A DNA stretch of 64,000 nt from Oricola nitratireducens (GTDB lineage Bacteria; Pseudomonadota; Alphaproteobacteria; Rhizobiales; Rhizobiaceae), in NCBI RefSeq assembly GCF_014904745.1, contig NZ_JACZCS010000014.1, positions 248,001 to 312,000 of the forward strand, given 5' to 3'. Position 1 is the stretch's first letter, and the number at the start of each line of letters is the position of its first letter. Positions 1 through 8,395 of the stretch are shown one piece after another. Position numbers and translations under genes: made by a program. Below the pieces are notes generated by a model that was not told where the DNA came from, made no database searches, and saw only the letters and a program-made list of their open reading frames with translations.

Positions 1-1638
1 CGCTTCGTCCCGGACCCGCATGCCGGCAAGGCCGATCATATTGCGCGCCAGTTCCCAGATAGAGATCGGCTCCCCCATGTCCAACAGGAACGTTTCGCCG
101 CCCTTGGACATGGCGGCCGCCTGCACGATCAGTTCAACCGCCTCAGAGGCCGCCATGAAGTAGCGCGTGACGTCCCTATCGGTGACGGTCACCGGGCCGC
201 CATTTTCGATCTGTTCCTTGAAGAGGGGCACGACAGAACCGCTCGACCCGATCACATTACCGAAGCGAACCGAGAGAAACGTCTGACCGGTCTGCATTCC
301 GGCGGCGTTTTCGGCATGCTTACGGATGATCAGCTCACCAATGCGCTTCGTCGCCCCCATGACGCTCGTCGGATTGACCGCCTTGTCGGTCGAAATGAAG
401 ACAAAACGCTTTACGCCGTTTTGAAACGCGACTTCTGTCGTAACCTGAGTCCCGATAATGTTGTTACGGATCGCTTCGTGGACATTTTGCTCCACGAGGT
501 CGACATGTTTGTACGCTGCGGCGTGGAATACCGCGCCAATTGGCTCGCGCCTGAAAACGCGCTCCATGAATTTGCGGTCGGCTACCGAGCCAAGAAACGC
601 GTGCAGCGGGTAGACTCGATTGGCGTTCGGAAGCGACCGTGCAACCTGGTAGAGGGAATACTCATTGCTGTCGACAAGGATCAGTTCCCGCGGCCCATAA
701 GCGTCCACGAGCTTGGTGAGGCTCGTTCCGATCGAGCCGCCAGCCCCGGTGATGAGGATGCGATTGCCGCGGACAACCTCTTCGATCAGGTCCCGGTCCG
801 GGGGAACCGTTGACCGACCAATCAATTCGCCAATATCGAAATTCCGCAGGGTATTCACGCTGAAATGGCCGGCCGCAAAGTCGGACACCGCCGGCAGGAC
901 GCGCACCCTCACCGGCAGTTGCGCGAGCGTCGAGCCGATGCTGAGCTTGCGCGCGCCTGTCGCCGAAGGAATACTCAGAATAACTTCTTCAATACCGAGA
1001 TTTCTGACAAGGTTTTCAAGCTGTTGCGGAGGATAGACACGCAGACCGGCCACATCGCGTCCCTGCAGATCCCGATCGTCATCGATGAAGCCAAGCAATT
1101 TTGCCTGGCTTCCGGTGCCCAATACCGCGGCAAGCTGTGTTCCCGCACGCCCGGCGCCGTAGATCAACGTTCGACGCCGTTTTTGCGAGTCGACGGCACT
1201 ATACAGCATCCATTTCGCCAGAAAGCGGCTGGACGCGATCAAGACAAACCCGACTACCGCATAGAGAAAAGGAACGCTTCTAGAAATACCGAAAGTACCG
1301 AAGCCCTCGGTGAAAAACGCCAGTGCGGTCCATAACAGTGCTGCCAGAACCACTGCCTGGAAAATCGTAAGAAAAGCCCTGTCCGGAAGGTAGCGCAGAA
1401 CAGCCCGGTAAAGGCCAAGCCGAATGAATATCGGCACAGCAATCAAGGGTGCCGCGATAATGTACGCGATCTCGGAAATATCAAAACCATGCCCTCTGCC
1501 GCGCGTGACGAAAAACGCTAACGTGGCCGCCCCAGTCAAGGCAGCGAAATCGAAGAGGAGTTGAGCGCCCTGTTTTTCCCGGCGAGACAGCCTGGTCGCC
1601 AAAAACGAGGTTATGTTCCTAAGATCGTAGGCAGCCAT
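1..1638 (-). CDS. CapD/WbpM-type nucleoside-diphosphate-sugar 4,6-dehydratase, C-terminus outside window
   Basis: 546 codons are visible from the ATG; the C-terminus lies beyond the left edge. The N-terminal third holds about four hydrophobic segments (residues ~25-140). A first Rossmann-like domain carries YGAGRAGTQLA near residue 165. The catalytic extended-SDR domain starts at ITGAGGSIG (~residue 300) and contains STDKAVNPTSVMGATK, the Ser-Met-Lys arrangement of WbpM/PglF-type enzymes. These membrane-bound enzymes make UDP-4-keto-6-deoxy-HexNAc, a precursor of bacillosamine, QuiNAc or FucNAc. It probably feeds the surface glycan made by the island to its right. The exact product cannot be told from sequence. 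Confidence 0.92.
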   Translation of the reverse strand, partial: MAAYDLRNITSFLATRLSRREKQGAQLLFDFAALTGAATLAFFVTRGRGHGFDISEIAYIIAAPLIAVPIFIRLGLYRAVLRYLPDRAFLTIFQAVVLAALLWTALAFFTEGFGTFGISRSVPFLYAVVGFVLIASSRFLAKWMLYSAVDSQKRRRTLIYGAGRAGTQLAAVLGTGSQAKLLGFIDDDRDLQGRDVAGLRVYPPQQLENLVRNLGIEEVILSIPSATGARKLSIGSTLAQLPVRVRVLPAVSDFAAGHFSVNTLRNFDIGELIGRSTVPPDRDLIEEVVRGNRILITGAGGSIGTSLTKLVDAYGPRELILVDSNEYSLYQVARSLPNANRVYPLHAFLGSVADRKFMERVFRREPIGAVFHAAAYKHVDLVEQNVHEAIRNNIIGTQVTTEVAFQNGVKRFVFISTDKAVNPTSVMGATKRIGELIIRKHAENAAGMQTGQTFLSVRFGNVIGSSGSVVPLFKEQIENGGPVTVTDRDVTRYFMAASEAVELIVQAAAMSKGGETFLLDMGEPISIWELARNMIGLAGMRVRDEA

Positions 1639-1857
1639 CAAAGATAGATTTCGCTTGTTCTGATTCGTTAGATGGTGACAGGCTTTTCGTCGTTGTCGAT
1701 AGGCAATTTATCGTGGCAACAATACCGCGATTTCTTGGCATTGGAGGAACATTTCAACACGTTCCATTTCACTGTGTGAATTGCGTCACGCCCGCGATCG
1801 AAGAAAAACGAGCGCGCAACATCATAAAGACGGCGAAGGACCTCAACTACCGGAGAG

Positions 1858-1932
1858 TGGCTGGGGCGGCTGGATTCGAACCAGCGCATGGCGGTACCAA
1901 AAACCGCTGCCTTACCGCTTGGCTACGCCCCA
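1858..1932 (-). tRNA. tRNA-Gln (anticodon TTG)
   Basis: The minus strand folds as a complete cloverleaf. The 7-bp acceptor stem is TGGGGCG with CGCCCCA, the T-loop is GGTTCGAATCC, and the anticodon stem GCGGT/ACCGC encloses the loop TTTTGGT. Positions 34-36 are TTG, which reads CAA (Gln). The 3' CCA is encoded. It lies between the capD-like gene and a small exported protein. I saw no second copy of its 3' end elsewhere in the window that would mark it as an integration site. Confidence 0.95.
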
Positions 1933-2243
1933 AATCCTTTCGCGGCGCGTGTCGCCGTTAACGGGATGGTAATATCACGAGGCACGATATGCGCCGGATG
2001 TCCGCCGCCGAAAATCGGCTCGTTCGCTGGTGAGCCGGTATATATTCGTACCGCGGCCTGTCAAGTTCATTGCCAGATCAGGAGCGTGAACCGGCAACGG
2101 AAAAGAACGGCGGGTGGTCGGCATCAGCGGCTTTGCAGGCGGGAAAGGTATCCGAGCGTGGAACAGCTCATGCCCGGGGAACAAAATGGACCGCACGGCG
2201 CCACCTGATCATGCGCCGAAGGGAAACCGACGAATGTGAAGGC
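1933..2243. other. Intergenic region between tRNA-Gln and a small exported protein
   Basis: This stretch of about 310 bases must hold the tRNA promoter (minus strand) and the promoter of the plus-strand gene. I see no convincing ORF, terminator or repeat in it. Short open frames here have no recognisable content. Confidence 0.5.
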
Positions 2244-2690
2244 ATGCAGATGCGAAAACTCAAACATCTCGGATACGGGCTCGCCGCCACATGTGTCCTG
2301 GCCCTGGGATCGGCATGCGAGGCAAACGCGATGGACTTGATATTCTGCAAAGTGACAACCGATACAGCCAAGATCGACACCGGGTTTGCCGATGCATTGT
2401 GCGCCAGGGCGGCCGAGGTTCTCGATGCAAAGCCGATGGCACGCGCGGCTCTGGATTCGACCATTGCCGACACCCCGGCTGACGACATGACGACCCGTTT
2501 CCATGTCCTTGAAGCCCGCATCGTCTCGCAACACGCGATCTCCTATCGCTACGCTGTCGGAACCGCGCAGGAATGGCGGACCGACGGGCAGAACCGCTTC
2601 GATGACATGCACATCGAAATCAGCGATGCGCCCCTCAACGATGCGGCGCTTGCCATGCTTGCCGATACCCTGCGCCGTTTGACGCAATAG
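2244..2690 (+). CDS. Small exported protein of unknown function
   Basis: 148 residues. The ATG chosen starts a classic Sec signal peptide: basic MQMRKLKH, a hydrophobic core GLAATCVLALG, then a likely cleavage after ANA (about residue 30). A longer open frame extends upstream, but the residues it would add would sit in front of the signal peptide. The mature part has two early cysteines and reads as a compact mixed alpha/beta domain. I do not recognise the family. It is monocistronic, with a non-coding gap on each side. A periplasmic location is inferred from the signal peptide only. Confidence 0.65.
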   Translation: MQMRKLKHLGYGLAATCVLALGSACEANAMDLIFCKVTTDTAKIDTGFADALCARAAEVLDAKPMARAALDSTIADTPADDMTTRFHVLEARIVSQHAISYRYAVGTAQEWRTDGQNRFDDMHIEISDAPLNDAALAMLADTLRRLTQ

Positions 2691-2829
2691 CCGCTTGTCC
2701 GGGCCCGTTAAGAAATCGTTGGTCAATCAGGTCGATTTGATTCCGCGGCTTAATCTTTTTTTTCAACCTCAAACGTAAAACCGATCCGATCCGTCTTGTT
2801 TTCAAACAGGCTGATTGGAGAAACTGACG

Positions 2830-5800
2830 ATGTGCCTGTCCTGCGCAGCTCTGAAAACCTATTCGAGCGATTGCGTGTTCGCCGCGAGCGCGGCGCCGCT
2901 TGCGGACGGCAACGACGCTCCCACTTACGCCGATCTTCCCGGTACCAGTGCGACTGGCGCCTCGATCGGCATCGGCGGCAGCTACGTCGGGGACCTGGAA
3001 ACGGTAGGTGACAGCGACTGGATCGCAGTTAACCTTGTCGCCGGCGAAACCTATGTGATCAACTTGTCCGGCTACGGTGCGACGCCGGTCACGGACACGT
3101 ATCTGAGCCTTTATTCGCCGGGATCGACGAGCCGCGCCAGCGGCACGCTGGTCGGCTTCGACGACGACAGTGGTCCGGACTTGAACTCGTCGCTGGTTTA
3201 CACCGCCACATCGAGCGGCACCTACTATATCGACGCAGGCTCCTACAACGACAGTCTGGCGGGCGGATACATGGTCGAGGCGGCGACCTATACGCCGCCG
3301 GACAACGGTCAGTTCTGGACAACACAGCAAATCGCCGACCAGCTGACGATGGGCTACTGGGGCGGCTCGCAGCGGGCATTCAATGTCGGCGCGGACGACG
3401 CCATAACCTTCAACCTGACGGCGCTCAACGCGACCTATGCCGGGATGGCGCGAAGCGCGCTCGCGACATGGTCCGACATCATCGGCGTGCAGTTCGTCGA
3501 AACCTCCGGCTCCGCGGAAATCACTTTCACGCAAACAGGGAGCATGCAGGCCTATTCCTCGTCCAGCCGCAGCGGCTCGACGATCCTGTCATCGAACGTG
3601 AACGTCGCCTCGGATTGGCTGACGAGCCAGGGCTCGGCCTATACCCTCCAGACGTTCATTCACGAGATCGGCCACGCGCTGGGCCTCGGCCACGCGGGCG
3701 ACTACAACGGCAGCGCCACCTACGGCGTCGACAATCTCTACGCCAACGACTCCTGGCAAGCGACGGTGATGTCGTATTTCAGCCAGTACGAGAACACTGC
3801 CGTCAACGCCTCCTACGCATATCTGCTGACGCCAATGCTCGCCGATATCGTGGCGATCACCGATCTCTATGGCGCCGGCGGCACGACCCGAACGGGCAAT
3901 ACCGTTTACGGGTATAACAACAATACCGGCAACAGCAGCTTCAGCGCGGCGGTTCTCGACGACCAAGGCACGAATTACGCGCTGACAATCGTCGATGACG
4001 GCGGCACCGACACAATCGATCTCAGCGAGTCCACGCATAACAACCGCATCGACCTTACCCCGGGATCGATTTCCGACACCGGCGGGCTGATCGGGAATCT
4101 GTCGATCGCCTCCGGGACGGTGATTGAAAATGCATTCGGCGGATCAGGCGCTGACACCATAACCGGCAATGACGCAAACAATGTCCTCGCCGGCGGCGCC
4201 GGAAACGATGCGCTCTATGGCGGCGACGGCGACGATGTCCTGCACGGCGAAGCAGGCGCCGACGCTCTCTACGGCGGCGCCGGATCCGACTGGGCAAGTT
4301 ACTACGATGCGACCTCCAACACGACCGCCGATCTGCAGATTTCCGGCAATAACACCGGCCTTGCCGCCGGCGACAGCTATTCGTCCATCGAAAACCTGCA
4401 GGGTTCCGGCCATGACGACCAGCTTTTCGGCGACGGCGGCGCCAACATGCTGCGGGGCGAAGGCGGCAACGACACGATCCACGGACGTGATGGCAACGAC
4501 ACGATTGAGGGCGGTGACGGCAACGACACGTTGTACGGAGACGCCGGAAACGACGTGCTGTGGGGTCATGACGGCAACGACACGCTCGACGCCGGAGCCG
4601 GAACCGGCGTGTGGCAATATCTCTTTGGCGGTGCCGGTGACGACACCTACATCTATGCCAAGGACAATGGAAACGTCTTCATCTCCGCCGCCACCGAAGG
4701 CGCCGGCGACGGCGCGGCCGACCGCGTCGTCTTCCAGGACCTCAATTTTTCCGACATCAGCTTCGACTCCTACACCTACTCCAATGTGAACGGCACCTCG
4801 CTGCGAATGCTGTGGAACGACGGCTCGGCCAGCGGCGAATTGCGCATCGGGCAGGAAGGCCAGCATATCGAGGCCTATCAATTCGCCGACGGGACCGTCA
4901 TGACGTGGGCCGAGTTGCTGGCCACGCCGGACCCGGCCGCGATCAACGGCACGGCGGCCAACGATACGCTCTTCGGCGACGCGGGCGACAACACCATCAA
5001 TGGCCTCGGCGGAAACGACGTGCTGTGGGGTTATGGCGGTAACGACACGCTCGACGCCGGAGCCGGAACCGGCGTGTGGCAATATCTCTTTGGCGGTACC
5101 GGGGACGACACCTACATCTATGCCAAGGACAATGGAAACGTCTTCATCTCCGCCGCCACCGAAGGCGCCGGCGACGGCGCGGCCGACCGCGTCGTCTTCC
5201 AGGACCTCAATTTCTCCGACATCAGCTTCGACTCCTACACCTACTCCAATGTGAACGGCACCTCGCTGCGGATGCTGTGGAACGATGGCTCGGCCAGCGG
5301 CGAATTGCGCATCGGACAGGAAGGCCAGCATATCGAGGCCTATGAATTCGCCGACGGGACCGTCATGACATGGGCCGAGTTGCTGGCCACGCCGGACCCG
5401 GCCGCGATCAACGGCACGGCGGCCAACGATACGCTCTTCGGCGACGCGGGCGACAACACCATCAACGGCCTCGGCGGAAACGACGTGCTGTGGGGTTATG
5501 ACGGCAACGACACGCTCGACGCCGGAGCCGGAACCGGCGTGTGGCAATATCTCTTTGGCGGCACCGGTGACGATACCTACGTCTACGCCAAGGACAACGG
5601 ACGCGTCTTCATCTCCGCCGCCACCGAAGGCGCCGGCGACGGCGCGGCCGACCGCGTCGTCTTCCAGGACCTCAATTTCTCCGACATCAGCTTCGACTCC
5701 TACACCTACTCCAATGTGAACGGCACCTCGCTGCGGATGCTGTGGAACGACGGCTCGGCCAGCGGCGAACTGCGCATCGGACAGGAAGGCCAGCATATCG

Positions 5801-5886
5801 AGGCCTATGAATTCGCCGACGGGACCGTCATGACATGGGCCGAACTGACCGGAGTGTCCGGGTCTGATTTCGATTTCATGTCCTGA
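2830..5886 (+). CDS. Serralysin-type (M10) zinc metalloprotease with RTX repeats
   Basis: About 1018 residues. The ATG is preferred over an in-frame TTG 15 bases upstream because GGAG sits nine bases before it. A PPC-like beta domain (about residues 50-150) precedes the protease. The zinc motif HEIGHALGLGH starts at His278, and the Met-turn is VMSYF with Met314, as in serralysins. From about residue 435 there are RTX nonapeptides such as GGAGNDALYGGDGDD, then three near-identical 155-residue units. It has no Sec signal; the family is secreted in one step by a type I system through its C-terminus. No HlyB/HlyD/TolC genes are in the window, so the exporter must be elsewhere. The length is well above the usual ~480 residues of serralysins. 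Confidence 0.93.
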   Translation: MCLSCAALKTYSSDCVFAASAAPLADGNDAPTYADLPGTSATGASIGIGGSYVGDLETVGDSDWIAVNLVAGETYVINLSGYGATPVTDTYLSLYSPGSTSRASGTLVGFDDDSGPDLNSSLVYTATSSGTYYIDAGSYNDSLAGGYMVEAATYTPPDNGQFWTTQQIADQLTMGYWGGSQRAFNVGADDAITFNLTALNATYAGMARSALATWSDIIGVQFVETSGSAEITFTQTGSMQAYSSSSRSGSTILSSNVNVASDWLTSQGSAYTLQTFIHEIGHALGLGHAGDYNGSATYGVDNLYANDSWQATVMSYFSQYENTAVNASYAYLLTPMLADIVAITDLYGAGGTTRTGNTVYGYNNNTGNSSFSAAVLDDQGTNYALTIVDDGGTDTIDLSESTHNNRIDLTPGSISDTGGLIGNLSIASGTVIENAFGGSGADTITGNDANNVLAGGAGNDALYGGDGDDVLHGEAGADALYGGAGSDWASYYDATSNTTADLQISGNNTGLAAGDSYSSIENLQGSGHDDQLFGDGGANMLRGEGGNDTIHGRDGNDTIEGGDGNDTLYGDAGNDVLWGHDGNDTLDAGAGTGVWQYLFGGAGDDTYIYAKDNGNVFISAATEGAGDGAADRVVFQDLNFSDISFDSYTYSNVNGTSLRMLWNDGSASGELRIGQEGQHIEAYQFADGTVMTWAELLATPDPAAINGTAANDTLFGDAGDNTINGLGGNDVLWGYGGNDTLDAGAGTGVWQYLFGGTGDDTYIYAKDNGNVFISAATEGAGDGAADRVVFQDLNFSDISFDSYTYSNVNGTSLRMLWNDGSASGELRIGQEGQHIEAYEFADGTVMTWAELLATPDPAAINGTAANDTLFGDAGDNTINGLGGNDVLWGYDGNDTLDAGAGTGVWQYLFGGTGDDTYVYAKDNGRVFISAATEGAGDGAADRVVFQDLNFSDISFDSYTYSNVNGTSLRMLWNDGSASGELRIGQEGQHIEAYEFADGTVMTWAELTGVSGSDFDFMS
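4546..5848 (+). repeat. Three in-frame tandem repeats of 465 bp inside the RTX protease gene
   Basis: The anchor GTGGCAATAT recurs at 4611, 5076 and 5541, giving an exact 465-bp (155-codon) period. The copies differ by scattered single bases; the third is truncated after the GTVMTWAEL segment. Each unit encodes an RTX nonapeptide cluster plus a beta-rich segment containing FQDLNFSDISFDSYTYSN. The near identity points to recent duplication or ongoing homogenisation. Confidence 0.95.
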
Positions 5887-6197
5887 GCCGGCCCGGACGC
5901 ATGTCTGGTCGCTGCCAACCGGGCCCTCTTGAGACAGACAACCCAGGGCTGCTCGCGCCCGAAGAGCGTATCTTCGCCTGTTTGAGCGCACCGTTGATTT
6001 CATCGCGCCGACATGCGCCCGAAATTGAATTTCGCGTCATGACGGCAACACGCATCCGTAATCTTCGCCCCCTAAATCTTGCCGATCCGCACGCGCGTAT
6101 TGAGCAAAAACCCTACATATTGTGTGAACAGCGGGTTTTTCGTTGAAGCCGACAGGCATTATGTTACCAGCGGGTGGAAGTCTTAAGAGCCCGATTC
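5887..6197. other. Intergenic region before the polysaccharide island
   Basis: About 310 bases. GGCCCGG near 5890 and CCGGGCC near 5920 could form a long-looped hairpin after the protease gene, but there is no T-run. Bases around 6100-6140 are AT-richer than the surroundings and could hold the promoter of the next operon. I find no gene here. Confidence 0.4.
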
Positions 6198-7181
6198 ATG
6201 ATCATTTCGAGAACCCCTTTCCGCATGTCATTTTTCGGAGGGGGAACAGACTATCCCGACTGGTACCGCAAACATGGTGGCGCGGTGCTCTCGACGACAT
6301 TCGACAAATACACCTATGTCAGCTGCAGGCAGCTCCCGCCATTCTTCGATTTCAAATATCGAATCGCCTATTCGAAACTCGAGAACACCAAGACCATTGA
6401 TGAAATCGAGCACCCGGCGGTCCGCGCCGTGCTTCGCGAAACAGAGCTGGAATGCGGGCTGGAAGTCCATTGCGACGCCGACTTGCCGGCCCGCTCCGGT
6501 CTCGGATCGTCATCTTCCTTTGTGGTTGGCTTGTTGAATACGCTGGCCGCGTTTCAGGGGCGGCGCGTCACGAAGCAGTGGCTCGCGGACGAAGCAATTC
6601 GCATCGAGCAGGATGTCCTTGGTGAGGCGGTCGGCTCCCAGGATCAGTTCGCGGCAGCACTGGGTGGCTTCAACCTCATTCAGTTCGGTCGTGACGGCAC
6701 GGTCAGGGCAGAGCCGGTTATTGTGCCGGCGGCGCGCAAGGAGGAACTGAATCGGCACCTCATACTTGTTTTCACGGGTTTTTCGCGCTTTTCATCGCAT
6801 ATCGCAGAAGCCCAGCTGGAAAGCATGAAAGAAAAAAGCCCGTCGCTTCACCGCATGCGATCCATGGTGGACGAGGCGCTGGACCTTCTTGAATCAAACC
6901 GCGATATTCGCGGTTTCGGCGAACTGCTTCATGAGGGGTGGGTGCATAAACGCGGACTGACGAACAAAATCAGCAACGAGAGCATCGACGCAGTATATGA
7001 ACGCGCCCGACGCGCCGGCGCGATCGGCGGCAAACTGATGGGCGCCGGCGGCGGCGGCTTCATGATGCTGTTTGCATCACCCGATAAGCATGGCGACATT
7101 CGCGACGCCCTGGACGGTTTGGTGCATGTTCCCTTCAAGTTCGAGACCTCAGGAAGCCAGATCGTTCACTATGCGCCGTAA
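6198..7181 (+). CDS. hddA: D-glycero-D-manno-heptose-7-phosphate kinase (GHMP family)
   Basis: 327 residues. The start at MIISRTPFRMSFFGGGTDYP matches the usual HddA N-terminus; an upstream GTG adds only eight unlikely residues. The GHMP ATP-binding motif is LPARSGLGSSSSF, and the third motif is KLMGAGGGGFMM. The family phosphorylates heptose-7-phosphate at C1 to give the 1,7-bisphosphate in GDP-heptose synthesis. The rest of that pathway (gmhA, hddC, gmhB) is about 19 kb downstream. It appears to be the first gene of a long plus-strand operon. Confidence 0.88.
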   Translation: MIISRTPFRMSFFGGGTDYPDWYRKHGGAVLSTTFDKYTYVSCRQLPPFFDFKYRIAYSKLENTKTIDEIEHPAVRAVLRETELECGLEVHCDADLPARSGLGSSSSFVVGLLNTLAAFQGRRVTKQWLADEAIRIEQDVLGEAVGSQDQFAAALGGFNLIQFGRDGTVRAEPVIVPAARKEELNRHLILVFTGFSRFSSHIAEAQLESMKEKSPSLHRMRSMVDEALDLLESNRDIRGFGELLHEGWVHKRGLTNKISNESIDAVYERARRAGAIGGKLMGAGGGGFMMLFASPDKHGDIRDALDGLVHVPFKFETSGSQIVHYAP

Positions 7182-7252
7182 GTGCAAGGCGAGACCTCGC
7201 GTCCGTCCCACGAATTCGCCCGGTCATGCCACGGTATCGAGGGGCAATGGTC

Positions 7253-8395
7253 ATGCCTAGGAAGCGCATCGTATGCGTGTACGGGACGCGACCGGAAGCC
7301 GTCAAAATGGCGCCCATTATCCAAAGGCTCCGGAAGGAAAACTGGGTTGAGCTTCGGACCTTGTTCACCGGCCAACATCGGGAGCTGGCGTCCGAGGTCA
7401 TGGCGGATTTCGGGATCGATGCCGATACCAGCCTGAACGTGATGGCGCCCGACCAAACGCTGACCGGCTTGACCGCAAAACTCCTGCAGGCGCTTGAACC
7501 GCAGCTGCAACACGAAAAACCCGACATGATGATTGCGCAAGGCGACACCACAACGGTCATGACCGTCGCCTTGGCTTGTTTTTACCAGAAAATTCCGTTC
7601 GCCCATATTGAAGCCGGATTGCGGACCGGCGACATGCAAAATCCCTTTCCCGAAGAATTCAACAGGGTCGTGTGCGGCCGCCTGGCGAGTCTCCATTTCG
7701 CGCCGACGCGTTCGGCCGCCGAGGCGCTTTTAAAAGAACAAGTGCCCAAAGAGCAGATCATGATCGTCGGGAATACGGTTATCGATGCGCTTTTCGGGCT
7801 CCCGGAAACCGCGCTCGAAGCGCCGTGGCAGACCCGCGAAGACAGACGCCTGATCCTCATGACGGTGCATCGGCGCGAAAATTTCGGTGAACCGTTGGCG
7901 CGTATCCTTTCCGCCGTTCGAGACATCGTCGATACTCATGACAATGTGGAAGTGCTTTTGCCGGTGCACCCCAATCCAAACGTGGAGCGCACGGTAAGAG
8001 ATATGCTTGGCAGCCGCGAAAGGATTCACCTTTGCAGTCCTCTCCCCTACAGGCAGTTCACAGCCGCCCTTCGGCAAGCATACCTCGTCATTACAGATTC
8101 AGGCGGGGTGCAGGAGGAGGCGCCGGCGCTTGGAAAGCCAGTCGTGGTGACCCGGGAACAGACCGAACGCCCGGAAGCGGTTGAGGCTGGCGTCGCTGTT
8201 CTGGCAGGCACCCAGTACAAACGAATTTACGATGTTCTGAACATGCTCCTCACCGATCAGAAAGCCTATCGGAGAATGGCTTTGGGCGGATCGCCATACG
8301 GCGACGGCAAGGCCGCGGAGCGTATCGTCGATGCCCTGAGGCACTATTTTGACATCAGCGCGCGTCGAGAAACGGAAGACTTCGTCGAGTTATGA
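7253..8395 (+). CDS. wecB: UDP-N-acetylglucosamine 2-epimerase (non-hydrolysing)
   Basis: 380 residues. The second of two close ATGs is preferred because GAGGGG lies eight bases before it. The family signature is clear: VYGTRPEAVKMAPI at the N-terminus, HIEAGLRTGD, the VGNTVIDAL turn, and TDSGGVQEEAPALGKPVV near the C-terminus. It interconverts UDP-GlcNAc and UDP-ManNAc in the cytoplasm. ManNAc-type sugars can enter the polymer directly or feed the nonulosonate-like branch encoded near 42-45 kb. Its stop overlaps the next start by four bases (ATGA), so the two genes are translationally coupled. Confidence 0.93.
   Translation: MPRKRIVCVYGTRPEAVKMAPIIQRLRKENWVELRTLFTGQHRELASEVMADFGIDADTSLNVMAPDQTLTGLTAKLLQALEPQLQHEKPDMMIAQGDTTTVMTVALACFYQKIPFAHIEAGLRTGDMQNPFPEEFNRVVCGRLASLHFAPTRSAAEALLKEQVPKEQIMIVGNTVIDALFGLPETALEAPWQTREDRRLILMTVHRRENFGEPLARILSAVRDIVDTHDNVEVLLPVHPNPNVERTVRDMLGSRERIHLCSPLPYRQFTAALRQAYLVITDSGGVQEEAPALGKPVVVTREQTERPEAVEAGVAVLAGTQYKRIYDVLNMLLTDQKAYRRMALGGSPYGDGKAAERIVDALRHYFDISARRETEDFVEL

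Noticed and set aside
1858-1932. tRNA-Gln as integration site of the island
   Set aside because: No integrase gene and no second copy of the tRNA 3' end were seen in the window.
4546-5848. CRISPR-like array
   Set aside because: The repeat unit is 465 bp, in frame and coding, without short repeats and unique spacers.
4144-6003. Long minus-strand open frame across the RTX protease gene
   Set aside because: It is a by-product of GC-rich codons and of the repeat; the plus strand carries zinc, Met-turn and RTX motifs.
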